From the NCBI RefSeq assembly GCF_030247185.1, contig NC_080571.1, forward strand, positions 161,420,352-161,484,351: a stretch of 64,000 bases of DNA. The letters are read 5' to 3'. This DNA is from Malaya genurostris. Taxonomy: Eukaryota; Arthropoda; Insecta; Diptera; Culicidae. The notes under the pieces are model-generated. The model was not told the origin of the DNA. It did not search any database and saw nothing but the letters and a program-made list of their open reading frames with translations. The position numbers and the translations under genes were made by a program. Positions 47,442 through 58,286 of this stretch are shown here, one piece after another (position 1 is the stretch's first letter; each line of letters starts with the position of its first letter).

Positions 47442-49747
47442 ATTGGTCTTGAACTCTAACTGATCCTAGCTGATAATCGTTCAAATATTTCGGTCGGTTA
47501 CTGATTCGTGAAGGTCGTTGAATTGTTTCCTCAGGTACTGAAGCTTGTTGTGGTTCGATGATTTCTGTCACTGTTGATTCGCGATTGTTTAGAGCTGGTA
47601 ATTTGTCAGTTCCTCCTAATTCCTCGCCAAGTGGTGCCATTAGTGGTTTCAAGTGAGCTACATTCCGATGAAACAGCTTCCCAGTTTCATTTGACCGAAG
47701 TGTGCAATCCGTTCCTGATCGCGTTGTAATGGTGAATTCCTCTGGGCTGAAGTTAGCTGAAAGTTTATTTGCCTTTTGCATTCTTTTTGCCACTACTTTA
47801 TCTCCTTCCTTAAGTGTGCAATGTTTGGCACCTCGATGTTGATCAGAGTATTCGGCTTCTTTCAGCTTCTTTTCCCGATCACGATCCTGTATCTCTTCCG
47901 TCATTTTCATTCCAATTCGAGGAAGTGCAGGCAGTTTGTCTCTAAGGACTCTTCCAAACATTAATGCCGAAGGAGCTACCCCAGTTGTTGAGTGTGGCGT
48001 TGAATTGTACATTAACAGGTACATTCTTAGTTCCCATTTCCAATCGGATTTATTCGATTCCTGACTAATTTGCAAACGTTTTTTCAAAGAGCGATTTGCA
48101 CGTTCTACTTCACCATTGGCCTGAGGCCAGTATGGTGTTGTGCGACACATTTCGATTCCGTAATCTTTGCAAAATTGTTGCAGTGACTCGCTCACGAATT
48201 GCGGGCCATTATCGCACTTTATCGATTCTGGAATGCCGTATCTACAGAATGTTTCATGTAATGCCTCAATAGTCAGTTTGGCAGTAGTTTCCCTCATTAT
48301 AATCACTTCTACAAATCGACTATAATAATCAATAAGCACTAACAAATTGTGACCGGACGGAAGGGGTCCCATGAAGTCTACAGCAATATGAGTCCATGGC
48401 TTATCCGGCATTTGAGTTCTAGTCATAAATTCCGGTGCTGCTGTCGCAGATACCAACGTGCATTCTTTACAGATTCTGACGAATTTTTCAGCCATTTTAT
48501 CTAGACCAGGCCACCATACCTTTTGCCGCAGGCGACGTTTCATAACTTCAATGCCTGGATGACCCTCGTGAGCTACTTCTAATATTCTAGGCTGCAAACA
48601 AACAGGAACAACTAGTCTATCACCCCGCAAAACGATTGAGTCTGATTGGCAAAGTTCAGTTTGGTATGGTTTGAATGGTTTAGCTCTATCGGTCCACTCT
48701 CCCCCTTTTAACGCTTCGATAACTTGAGATATGGTTATATCCTTATCCGATTCTTGGCGCATTTCTTCTAATGTAATTGCCTGTGGAGTGGTTACTTCCG
48801 ATAAAAGTAAAATGTGATGTTCACCATCTACATCGAACTGTTCTGGTCTTGAAGGAGACAGCCTCGATAAGGCATCTGCGATGTTCGTTATTCCCGGTTC
48901 GTAAACAATGCGATAACTGTACGATTGAAGACGTAAGACCCAGCGTTCGATCCGAGCACATGGCTTCGAACGTGGACTAAACAGGAACTCGAGAGGTTTG
49001 CAATCTGTAACCAATTTAAATTTCACACCTTGAAGGTATATGCGAAAACGGTCCACAGCCCACACCAGAGCCAAGGCCTCACGTTCCGTTTGGAAGTATT
49101 TGCGTTCCAAATCTGTTAGCGATTTGCTAGCATATGCAATAACTCTCTTCACGCCTTGCGAATTTTCCTGCATTAGCACTGCACCTAAACCTGAAGGACT
49201 CGCATCGGCTACTAATATTGTTGAGTCCCGTGGATCAAAGAAGCCTAAGTTTTCAATTTTAAGAACAGCTTTTTTGATCCCTTCAAAAGCAGATTGATGA
49301 GTTTTGGTCCACTCAAACTTCTTATTGCCTCTTAACATATTCCGAAGTGGGTCAGTTTTGGTTGCCAGATCCGGAATAAACCTACCTACATAAGTAATCA
49401 ATCCTAAAAAGCTCCTTAATTCTGCTATGTTTGACGGTATACGAAATTGCTTGATAGCTGAAATTCTGCTCTCAACTGGTCTGATACCCTCAACTGACAA
49501 CTCATGCCCTAAACATTCAAGCTTTTCAACATTGAACTGGCACTTGTCCCAATTCAATAGAACGTTGTACTCTTTAAACCGTTTCAGCAAATCGTTCAAG
49601 CGTTGATCGTGTTCGGTTTGAGTTTTCCCTACTACTACTACATCATCGAGATATACCATCACGCCGTCAAGTCCCGCAACGATTGTATCCATCACTTTTT
49701 GAAACAGTTCTGGCGCGCAGCTGACGCCAAACATGAGGCGTTTATAT
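47440..49747 (-). CDS. RT C-terminal half, RNase H, integrase (second coding exon)
   Basis: The frame opens at the 3' splice site (49,747), not at the first ATG (49,734). Counting from that ATG: RT catalytic YLDD at 28-31; RNase H with D177 (VADAS), an acidic residue in TEREAL near 218-220, and D243 (TDCKPL); integrase zinc finger H389, H393, C422, C425; catalytic D453, D508 and E544 with the typical 35-residue spacing. The C-terminal tail carries a gypsy-type integrase end but no obvious chromodomain. No env follows. All motifs are intact. Confidence 0.94.
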
Positions 49748-49839
49748 CTATGAGAACAAAATATCGAATAATACCAATACTCATAGTCGAATCCATTTAT
49801 TTCAAAAGTAATAACATTTAATAAACAAAATCACTTTAC
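49748..49839 (-). other. 92-nt spliceosomal-type intron inside RT
   Basis: On the minus strand, CAG then GTAAAGTGATT opens and TTTTGTTCTCATAG closes a 92-nt, strongly AT-rich segment. It falls inside the conserved RT stretch just before the FG motif. Removing it (phase 2) lets the reading frame pass from the first to the second coding part with exactly the residues expected there. Unspliced RNA stops at once with a truncated RT. Since the length is not a multiple of three, it cannot be read through. Confidence 0.8.
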
Positions 49840-51509
49840 CTGAAAAGTCCATATTTCGTAATGAACGTTGTAATACCTCGTGATGCCTCGGATATCTCTA
49901 CCTGATGATAGGCATCCTTCACGTCCAGCTTCGAAAATTTGACTGCTCCTTTGACACTGCTCAACAGTTCCTCAATCAGAGGAAATGGGTGAGTTTCACG
50001 AAGTACTGCTGTATTAGCCTTCCGCATGTCTACGCAAAGCCGTAGATCTCCATTTGCCTTGATTATCGGCACGACCGGTGAAACCCACGGTGAAGGTCCT
50101 TTTACTCTTTCAATAATATCCGTCTCCAGCAAATATTTCAATTTTTTGAAAATTCGCTCTTCCAAGGTGATGGGTGCGCGCCTGTATGCTTGCTGTATAG
50201 GCTGAACGTTCTTATCGACTGGAATTTCCACCACAACGTCTTTCATCTTGGGGAAAACAGTCCTGGCGATGTCTTGAACTGCAGCCACATCGAAGCCTAT
50301 CTTTAGTACTTTGAGTAGTTCGGCGGTTTCCTCTCCCAACAGACTCCGTTGTCCTTGTTCTACTACATAAAATTTGGCCTCCGTTTTGTTTTCCCCAGCC
50401 TGAATCGTCGCCCAAAACATACAGATGATCTTCATCGGTTCAACAGTCGCATATGCAATTAGTTTCCGATCAGCCACCTCGCTCAGATTTTTAACAGAAA
50501 TCCCAGCATTTTGTGCTAGCCTCCAAGATGATTCGCTAATGATATTTGCATCGGCACCAGAGTCAATAATCATAGGAATTTTGATTCCACCCACAATAAA
50601 ATCGAACTCATTTTTGCCCATCGCGTAAAATATCTTCTCAGATTTGTCCTCGCTCGAAATAACTCTGATCTTTTTAGCCCCAGTTTGTGATTGATCGGAA
50701 TTTGTTGGGCGTTTGAGACAACGGACCGCAAAGTGTCCTATCTGTCCACATTTGGCGCACTTCGCGTTTCGTGCTTTGCATCTTTCATCGCCTTTAAGAT
50801 GACCGCGTAAGCCGCAAGCAAAACAATTTCTGTCTGTTCTTGGTTGTATACTACCACGTGAGAATTTCGTCGGTTGATACGTTCGTTTGAATACCTTGTT
50901 GACAGATCCCGTTGAACCTCCCTCGCCTTGACTACGATCAATCTCCTTCACCTGAATCTGTACGTCTGCTAGTGTTGTACCAAGTGAAACAATTTCTTCG
51001 AGAGACATATCTTTTGCCAAAATTCTACTTTTTAACTCAGTTGATTTGCAAGCTTCAACAATTTGTTCAATGATTCTATCATCAATTTCCCTTGAGTCAT
51101 ATCGATCAAATTCCGAACGTTTTGCTTGGATGCGCAAACGCAAAACAAAATCAGCAAATCTTTCTTCTGCACCTTGCACGATTTGCCGGAACAGATGGCG
51201 TTCGTAATTTCTCCTACGCATTGGTTCGAAGTGTGCATCCAGTTTTTGTACTGCCACATCATAATATGGAGGGTCAGTCACAACATGAGGGACATCACCT
51301 ACCCCTGGCAGATGATCAAAAATCTCTTGGATCTCACGTCCCGCCAAATGAAGCAACTGCGACCGTTTCTCCCACTGTGAAACAATCCCAAAAGCATCAA
51401 AATATCGCTCTAATTCTCGCTTCCATTTTTGCCACTCTATAGGCAAACTCGATCTATCAGCCACCATCACGAACGGTTTGATACGCTGCATCGCATCCAT
51501 CCTAAACAA
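49836..51509 (-). CDS. Gag-protease-RT (first coding exon of the gypsy element)
   Basis: 557 codons. Residues 1-200 are Gag. Two CCHC zinc knuckles lie at about 229-244 (first spaced CX2CX4HX6C) and 251-264 (standard CX2CX4HX4C), for RNA packaging. Protease active site DSGA is at about 317-320. RT starts near 440 with the usual fingers motif and the first catalytic aspartate in LDVKDAYHQ near 528-536. The frame ends in TAA only three bases after the CAG/GTAAAG boundary, because transcription enters the intron at 49,839. Gag, protease and RT form one frame, with no frameshift between Gag and Pol. Start: first ATG of the frame; MDAM four codons later is an alternative. Confidence 0.93.
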   Translation of the reverse strand: MFRMDAMQRIKPFVMVADRSSLPIEWQKWKRELERYFDAFGIVSQWEKRSQLLHLAGREIQEIFDHLPGVGDVPHVVTDPPYYDVAVQKLDAHFEPMRRRNYERHLFRQIVQGAEERFADFVLRLRIQAKRSEFDRYDSREIDDRIIEQIVEACKSTELKSRILAKDMSLEEIVSLGTTLADVQIQVKEIDRSQGEGGSTGSVNKVFKRTYQPTKFSRGSIQPRTDRNCFACGLRGHLKGDERCKARNAKCAKCGQIGHFAVRCLKRPTNSDQSQTGAKKIRVISSEDKSEKIFYAMGKNEFDFIVGGIKIPMIIDSGADANIISESSWRLAQNAGISVKNLSEVADRKLIAYATVEPMKIICMFWATIQAGENKTEAKFYVVEQGQRSLLGEETAELLKVLKIGFDVAAVQDIARTVFPKMKDVVVEIPVDKNVQPIQQAYRRAPITLEERIFKKLKYLLETDIIERVKGPSPWVSPVVPIIKANGDLRLCVDMRKANTAVLRETHPFPLIEELLSSVKGAVKFSKLDVKDAYHQVEISEASRGITTFITKYGLFR

Positions 51510-52507
51510 GAGAGATAAAACATTTTTCCAAATTCAATCTCTGAATCATGAACAATACAAAGAAAATAGAAATTATCGTCTCAAAACCTCCATACAATAT
51601 TTCTGTTATCAAAATTTTATCGCTGTACAAAATTATTCCATTCAGATTATTGTTCCCGTTACATTTTTCCGTACTGCAAACAACACGGTGTACCACACAT
51701 GAGAGTTTACCAACTGCTCTTCCAAACATTTGTTAGCATTATGCTCACACAAAACCAAAATTATCATTTATTCTCTTCCCACATCGCTGCCACCGTGTGT
51801 TTCATAAAAGAATTTCTCAGGCACTCTCCCGGATGGCTGCGCTCACATTTTAAATTCCAATAAGACACCCAGTTGTCATATTATTTCCTTTTGATTTAGC
51901 ATTCCGTTGCTAAGATCCTCTCTTTCTGCACACCGTTGCAGCAAAACATCATTCTCACTCTAGCACACAGTTGCAGCAAACATCATTCTCACTCTGGCAC
52001 ACAGTTGCCATGGTCTTTCTTTTTGGCACCCCGTTGTCATGACCATCTTCTCTCTGCACACAGTTGCATCACACATAATTCTTGGCAAACGGTTGCCTTG
52101 CTCTTTCTCACACTGACACACAGTCATTGTTATCCTTTTCTGTTTTTTTTTTTTTTTTTCCCCCCCCCCGGCACACCGTTGCCGAAGTTATCTGAATTTC
52201 CATACTTTGAAACCCATTGCCGTTTACTTGGCAAACACTTATATAGTCACATTTTGTTTTGAAAATCATAACTATTTTTCCCTTTCATATATTCCAGCAA
52301 AACTCTCACAAACTGTTACATAAACCTAGAGTGGTCAGCCACTTTCAGAATTTCACATATTTTTCTGCACCTGTCCACCATTTTGAATATTGCATCATCC
52401 CAAAATCTATTTTCAATCGTGATTTTTTTCTTTTACCTGTGTTGCATTTTGTCGAAATTTCCACAGAATCACTCGTGCAACACTTTAATTATCTTGCACA
52501 CGATCAC
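51510..52507 (-). promoter_or_regulatory. Long leader with a phased 12-bp motif array
   Basis: About 1 kb between the primer site and gag. On the plus strand, variants of GCACACMGTTGC start at 51,864, 51,899, 51,928, 51,963, 51,997, 52,026, 52,056, 52,085, 52,115 and 52,171. Spacings are 35, 29, 35, 34, 29, 30, 29, 30 and 56, the last gap holding a T-run and C-run. No believable frame is seen. The arrangement recalls protein-binding repeats in retrotransposon leaders such as the Su(Hw) sites of Drosophila gypsy, although the motif differs. Confidence 0.65.
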
Positions 52508-52527
52508 AATTTACTCTCGTCGCCAAA
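52508..52527 (-). promoter_or_regulatory. Probable primer-binding site
   Basis: TTTGGCGACGAGAGTAAATT directly follows the 5' LTR on the minus strand. TGGCGAC is a usual start for tRNA-primed sites in gypsy elements; the tRNA was not identified. Confidence 0.55.
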
Positions 52528-52709
52528 TGTTAAGTTTCGTTTCCGGTTAAATAAAAGACGTGTTGTTTGCTTGCTGGTCGATACAAAAGTCCCCTTTATT
52601 ATTTCTCTCTCGTACATCTCGGAATTACTCTGTCCTCTCTTTCGTAAGTTTGCTCTCGCTTGGAGGTGGATGCTACACTGTTAATTATTTCTAACACTTG
52701 ATCACTACA
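52528..52709 (-). repeat. 5' LTR of the gypsy element
   Basis: 182 bp, starting TGTAGTGATCAAGTG on the minus strand and ending CGAAACTTAACA. It holds AATAATAAAGGGG, a likely polyadenylation signal. No clear TATA box. Confidence 0.93.
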
Positions 52710-52957
52710 ATAACTACTCAATTTTTGACGTTTCCATGTATCATTTGAATATGAGTAACTAGTACTCAAACTTTGAGTAACTTTTTCTAAGCGTGTAGAA
52801 TGGTTTCAAATGTCAAATTGAATATTTTACGTGACGAAAATGAATGTTATACGAACATCCCCTAAAATAAATAGAGTCATCACATAAGGTTTACGTGAAT
52901 TGACCAAACGTCAAACAATCTACGTGAATTTCCAGTGTAAAAAACTCGATTTTGAAA

Positions 52958-53275
52958 ATGGCGAGCAGTGGCCCTCGAAGTGTAAGTAGTGTAAATATTT
53001 GCGAGTTATTTAATTACAATTTTTTACTCCATCGACCATTCCAGTATGAAAGTTTTCATGTGTTTAACTGGACCGAGTGCCTGCGTGAGTCCGGAAGTTT
53101 ACCCGCTCCTGCCGAATGCTTCAAACAGGCCGTCGGTGTGAAGCTAGAGACACTGGAACCATGTAATGCGACTTCAACCTGCATCGGTAGTGTTGTGGGA
53201 GTTCTTGGATCTTGACTGCGGCTTCGGTTGGATGGCAGTGACAACATAAACGATTCCTGGAGGCTTGTCAATTTG
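52958..53275 (+). pseudogene. Scm-like MBT fragment, inverted copy in C3
   Basis: Plus-strand copy with MASSG exon, GTAAGT donor, TTCCAG acceptor and the shared TGA. Its post-stop part reads NDSWRLVN, so two conserved positions have also changed. Confidence 0.85.
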
Positions 53276-53934
53276 AGATACCACGACGTTATTAGTTGCT
53301 TTTTAAGCCATTATAATTGTATGACAATTTTTTGATATAAATGTTTTATATTTCATGGCATTTTTCATTTCATAGATTTATATCAAGATCTGGCATCTCC
53401 CTTTCGACTTCAACCAATATATAAAATAGTAATTTTCTGGTATCTAAATTTGATACGAACTGATAGATGAATGTGAAATGAACAGTACATTACATTTTAC
53501 CTATGAAACACGTATCTTTTACTGGATTATGTATAAAACAGCTTTTAAATGCCAGTCCATTAAAACCTACGTGAAATGATGAGTAGAAAATGTAAGTAAG
53601 TGTTACTACTTTGTAAAATAATTTCTATTCATGTTTCAGTAGAACCAGAAATCAGTAATAATTTTCATCGCTACTAGCTTTGACGCTTTGTTGAAAACGT
53701 AGCACATCCCTACATATGCGAGTTGTTTATAGCGAGAAAAGGAAAAAAGAAAACCAAATTTTAACAAAACTCGCACGAAATCTCGCGAAAGAAAAGCTTT
53801 CTAACTGATATTTTTCGACAAATGCATAGTAAAATCATTTACTATGTTTTTGATTTTTCGTGAATTGGGTTAGTATTTTAGAAATTTGAAATTTAGGGTG
53901 AAATTTCAGCGACAAAGCAAGAGGAAGCAGTGAG

Positions 53935-54384
53935 TTGTCTTGCTTCGATCTGACCATGGCGAAGCGCTACCTTAATACGGATTTCAAAAGAGGCTTAAAA
54001 GCTTTTTCGTATGAGCAAACTATTAGTATTAGTGACAAGAAGCAGTCTCGGCATAAAATGCCTTTTGCGGAATTTGATATTTCTGTTCTTACAGACAGAT
54101 GGAAAGAATTATTGCTCATCGAATATACAATTCTACAGCCATCATGTTTATTTTATTGTCGATATTTAATTTTATTAGTGGATGCAGATAATACAGATTT
54201 TTTATTCAGAGTAAGACAAATTTCCTATGAAAAAATCTGGCATCTCTGCTGCAGACAGAGTTGGCGCGAGAAGTTGTTCCGAGCTGGTGACATTAGCACA
54301 CCTAAAGCGGGAATTGTATTAGCATCAAATCATTCAGAACCTACCAGACTCGAGAAATTCGCTCACCTTTCACTCTCCCTTTGA
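53935..54384 (+). pseudogene. MAKRY open frame, inverted copy in C3
   Basis: 149 codons, C-type long version on the plus strand. It starts MSCFDLTMAKRYL; the internal ATG lies in CCATGGCGAAGCGC. It ends just before the short hairpin and the TTAA element at 54,453. Confidence 0.4.
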
Positions 54385-54452
54385 TTTGCTATTGCCCCGT
54401 TTACTCTTCTGCTTGCTGCCAGTATGATGGTGCCAGTGTACTGCCCTCTTAA

Positions 54453-55193
54453 GGTAGCGCTTCGCCGTGGTCAGGTCGAAGCAAGACAACTCACTGCTTC
54501 CTCTTGCTTTGTCGCCGAAATTTCACCCTAAATTGCAAATTTCTAAAATACTAACCCGATTCACGAAAAATCAAAAACATACGATTGTAGGTAAATGATT
54601 TTACTATGCATTTGGCGAAAAATATCAGTTAGAAAGCTTTTCTTTCGCGAGATTTCGTGCGAGTTATGTTAAAATTTGTTTTTTTTTCCTTTTCTCACTA
54701 TAAACAACTCGCATATGTAGGGATGTGCTACGTTTTCAACAAAGCGTCAAAGCTAGTAGCGATGAAAATCTTTACTGATTTCTGGTTCTACTGAAACATG
54801 AATAGAAATTATTTTACAAAGTAGTAACACTCACTTACATTTTCTACTCATCTATATTCAACGTTTACGCAGAGAGAACGGACAACGAAAACAAAAGAAA
54901 TGTTGTTAGCGTCTACCGCAAGTAGCATTTTGCACAGCCCAATGCATGCGTTGAAATTGTGTGCGTGCGAAAGAATAAGGAAAAACTCATTTATTTTTAT
55001 AACTCGCACGAAATCTTTCGATAAAAATGTTTATCAGGCACAATTTATTTACGAATCGATAGAAAAATTAATTATCTAGAATCGTATGTTCTTGGAATTT
55101 CCGTTTTCTTCCCCGTTTTCTCACAATTTTTGGTAAAGTGCGTGAAACTCCGAGATAGGCAGCGAACTCCCGTGACCACGGCGAAGCGCTACC
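54453..55193. mobile_element. Intact 741-bp TTAA-flanked element (C3)
   Basis: Same element as 27,330-28,073 in the opposite orientation, with perfect 20-bp ends and TTAA at 54,449-54,452 and 55,194-55,197. Confidence 0.8.
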
Positions 55194-55727
55194 TTAATAA
55201 AAAACGTTCAACTGTGGACCAACATATTAGACCAAAGAAAGACCACTGTTGAACTTTTTTTTTTCTAAGAGTGCAGTACACTGTCACCAGCATGCTGGCA
55301 ACCAGCAATAGTGTGAACACTACATGTAAGTCAATTTCCCGCACCAAGTTCGGTTCAACTTACGGCCACCAGACTGTGTCTGCAGGCTAAATAACCAGAT
55401 CTTTTGCCAGATTAAACCAATATCAGATTATACATATTTGACTGGATTTTAACACCAGATTTGTACGCTTTTTGCCTTTAGAATTTAAATGGTGAAACCT
55501 TATTATTTGCTCTGGAACATAAAGTCCAGTAAAAATTTCCTTGTATATGTTTTTTTATGTAAGTTTCGCCTTTCGTGTTCCATGCCAACAAACAATAGTT
55601 AGTAAGGAACTAGGACAGGACCTGACAGTTGTTAATCCTCTTTTATGCCTCGTTTACACTTCTGCTGGCTGCCAGCATGCTGGTGTCAGTGTACTGCCCT
55701 CCTAGGAAAAAAACGTTCAACGGTTGT

Positions 55728-56884
55728 TGTTTTGGCGAGAAACTCTCTTTCCTAGAGTTTCATGGTTTTCAACCAGCTCCTCTCTGGAGCCACCAAAATG
55801 TTTTGGTAAGAAATTAGAATTTCTTGGTTTACAACTAGCTCCTGGTGGAGCTACCAAATCTCCCTCGAAGGGGGGTTCTCTTAAGGAGGCTGGCAGCTTT
55901 GTGTATCGTGTGATCTAGGCGACACCTCCTATAGTGGGGGATACGCGTTAGTTCTACACAGATGGCACAATAGTGCACTGCTCGTTCGGATATGAAATTT
56001 CGGAAAGTTTCTGAAAATATACTTCTCTAGCCGCTTTTCACAGGACTTGATGGTTTTTGAGGAACAAACTACTGCAGGACGTGATACCTTTGGTAAATAT
56101 ACTTCTCTAGCCACTTTCACAGAACTTGATATTTTTTTTAGGAACAAACTACTGCAGGACGTGATACTCTGGTGACAACAAACTACCCCTTTGGGTTCTG
56201 ATCTAAGACTGATTTATTTACAGAAAATCTAACCTATTTATACAGAATTTCTTACATAGTAGGTATACAAATGATATATATCGGGTAAACCGTAAATCTT
56301 CTACCCTTCAATACATCGTTGAATTGCAATTCATTGCAACGCTTTCTAATCCTGGGTTTTCTTACCCGGTACATGCCCCGACCGGCTAATCCGGTCGGCC
56401 GTTGTTTCCATTTTGGTACCTGACTCAAGCATTATCAGGCACCAGACAATTACTTGCAATTTTACAAACTAAATGCATTTCCTTTCATTACAAATATTTT
56501 CATTTCAAACCATTTCGAGCACAAGTGACGATTGCAGGTACTGGACCTTACATTGTTAATCCCTAACGATTTAATCCTCTAAAATGACCGTAACGTAAAT
56601 GCAAATTTATTTAACCGAGTCTAGTCGGGTCCTAACGAAAGCGCAGGGAAACATAAACAATGTGCCTTTATACCTGACCCGTATTTTGCTTAAGGCGAAT
56701 TATCTCGGTGCGCTGCCGCATCGCGAGCCTGCTGACCTTTTTTTCTGGTTTTCTTTTATCCTGCCCTATCTCGTACAGTCATGTTGTACGATCGTTCTCG
56801 AGGTTTGAATTTGATGCTAAGTGAAGTTGAATGTGCCTGATGTTTTAATTTGAAATCGATAAAGTTTCGATACTCATCGTAACA
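55728..56884. mobile_element. Probable 1,157-bp solo LTR
   Basis: Begins TGTTTTGGCGAG and ends CATCGTAACA, flanked by GTTGT (55,723-55,727; 56,885-56,889) inside the palindrome arm; the empty site GGTTGTCCTTCG is present in C1. TG...CA ends and a 5-bp duplication indicate an LTR left by recombination. An internal tandem repeat of about 80 bp contains GAACAAACTACTGCAGGACG twice (near 56,060 and 56,140). No coding frame. Family not identified. Confidence 0.7.
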
Positions 56885-58286
56885 GTTGTCCTTCGTTGGT
56901 CTAATACTTTGGATCATTGGACCACAGTTGAACGTTTTTTTCCTAAGAGGGCAGTACACTGACACCAGCATGCTGGCAGCCAGCAGAAGTGTAAACGGGG
57001 CATTAGGACCAATTTCGGACCAGCTCGTGATTGGTTGAAACTGACATAAGCAAGTACAAGTTGTTGAAATCAAGATTACTGCAGGGTGGTAGAAAAAGTG
57101 TTGTCAGTATCGTCGGTAACAATGTAGCTTGATATTTGATATTTTATTTTTCGGGTCATCTTCAAAATTATTGATTTCAATAGGATTTAAGTTCAATTTG
57201 TTTTTAAATTCTGTCAATGCGGAAAGTATACGAGTACATTTAACAATTACTGGATGATACAAAGAGAAAGCCTGAAATCACGAAGTGTGATATGGACGAG
57301 AATATTGATTATGTTGGTTGAGAATAGCACCCAATCTTTGGATACTTCTGTATGTTATTATTTTTCTCAAATAGAATATGTTGAATACTTTAGTTAATAA
57401 AGCTGCAAAAATTAATTATTCAAAATTGAGTGTTTTAGAAAAATTTTATTAAGCTGTTTCAACTAAACGTTTTCTTCAAAACAAACATCTGATCAAAATG
57501 AATCCAGAGCTATATTTTTGACCGATATAACATTTGTCTAAGTGTTTTCAAATGATAAATAATTACATGTTATAAGGGGAGAAAGTTTTCAGAATGAACA
57601 ATTATCTTTACTGGCAACAGTGATCGCGAGGCTTTTATTATTTACAGCAGGGAGAAACCGGAATAAGAAGAGAAATATTTTTCTGGAAAAAGAAGCCAGT
57701 TGTCTGGTGCTGTCCTAGGTAAGGAAGGGCGATCTATATTAGTTTCGCCCTTCTTTGAAAACCAGCTGAAGTCAGAAACAGATTTTTCCATTAATAGTAC
57801 ACTCAAAAAATAAATCACATTAGTTTTATGGGATTACTCACGTAAATGCAGAGCTTCATCTGGACATCTGGAAACCAAGTACAAGCTATGTGATTTTCAC
57901 ATAATCTTCAAATGGAGAGTCCCATGATCGAAGTTTAAGTGAATTTGCTCTATGAAAATTTCAAATCTCAAAATGACTGACATGTTAGTGGCAGGCTTGA
58001 ACATAATGCATTCGTTATTGGAAGTTTTTAAAGGTAAGTAAAGTTTCAAAACAGCCCTGACCTGGAAGGATTCTTAGTGTCAGTAGGATCCATAGTACTA
58101 GCCATGCAATGATTATGTACAATAAGAATCGGCTGCGAAGTCTGTTGAAACAGAAAGGCCAAATTCCACGAAACGAATGTAATGCCCGGACTTTGCTTCT
58201 ACAGTTTTAAAACTAGTGTAGTACTCAATATACAATTTTGCGTTTAGTTTTAGTAGAATGCGATATTGGATTGTTCGAGCTCTTGA
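56261..58286. repeat. Local tandem duplication, first copy
   Basis: 2,026 bp from AGGTATACAAATG in the solo LTR through unit sequence to CGAGCTCTTG, repeated directly after as 58,287-60,646. The junction has at most a base or two of shared sequence. Confidence 0.85.
57800..58286 (+). mobile_element. TA-flanked element, truncated inverted copy
   Basis: Left terminus and first-exon region are present. The copy stops at CGAGCTCTTG, where the local tandem duplication joins it to LTR-derived sequence. Confidence 0.55.

Larger units (their letters stand above)
47246..52709 (-). mobile_element. Complete Ty3/gypsy retrotransposon, probably Mag-like
   Basis: 5,464 bp with 182-bp LTRs (TGT...ACA) that I read as identical, and the target duplication ATAAC at 47,241-47,245 and 52,710-52,714. 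The empty site GATGATAACTACTCAATT exists near 62,278-62,295. Domain order Gag, protease, RT, RNase H, integrase is that of Ty3/gypsy. Short LTRs, two CCHC knuckles and absence of an env frame suggest the Mag lineage (inference). All catalytic motifs are present and LTRs match, so insertion is recent and the copy may be active. Confidence 0.95.
44117..52795 (-). repeat. Inverted array unit A5, with the retrotransposon inside
   Basis: Reverse-complement A-type unit. Without the 5.46-kb gypsy element (47,246-52,709) and one 5-bp target duplication, it is about 3.2 kb of A-unit sequence. It contains an inverted 1.37-kb TA element (44,958-46,330), an inverted 278-bp element (46,570-46,847) and the MSVML frame on the plus strand (46,944-47,201). 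Confidence 0.88.

Noticed and set aside
47440..51509. Reading the break between the two gypsy frames as a disabling frameshift or as programmed frameshifting
   Set aside because: The gap is 92 nt with GT-AG borders, consensus donor and frame-restoring removal; no slippery site is seen.
51864..52182. CRISPR-like regular spacing of a short motif
   Set aside because: The motif is only 12 bp and imperfect, lies in a eukaryotic retrotransposon leader, and has no cas genes. It is better read as protein-binding sites.
51936..52684. Frames of 108 and 141 codons in the retrotransposon leader and LTR, plus strand
   Set aside because: They are antisense to the element and run through the T-run, C-run and LTR. 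No homology visible.
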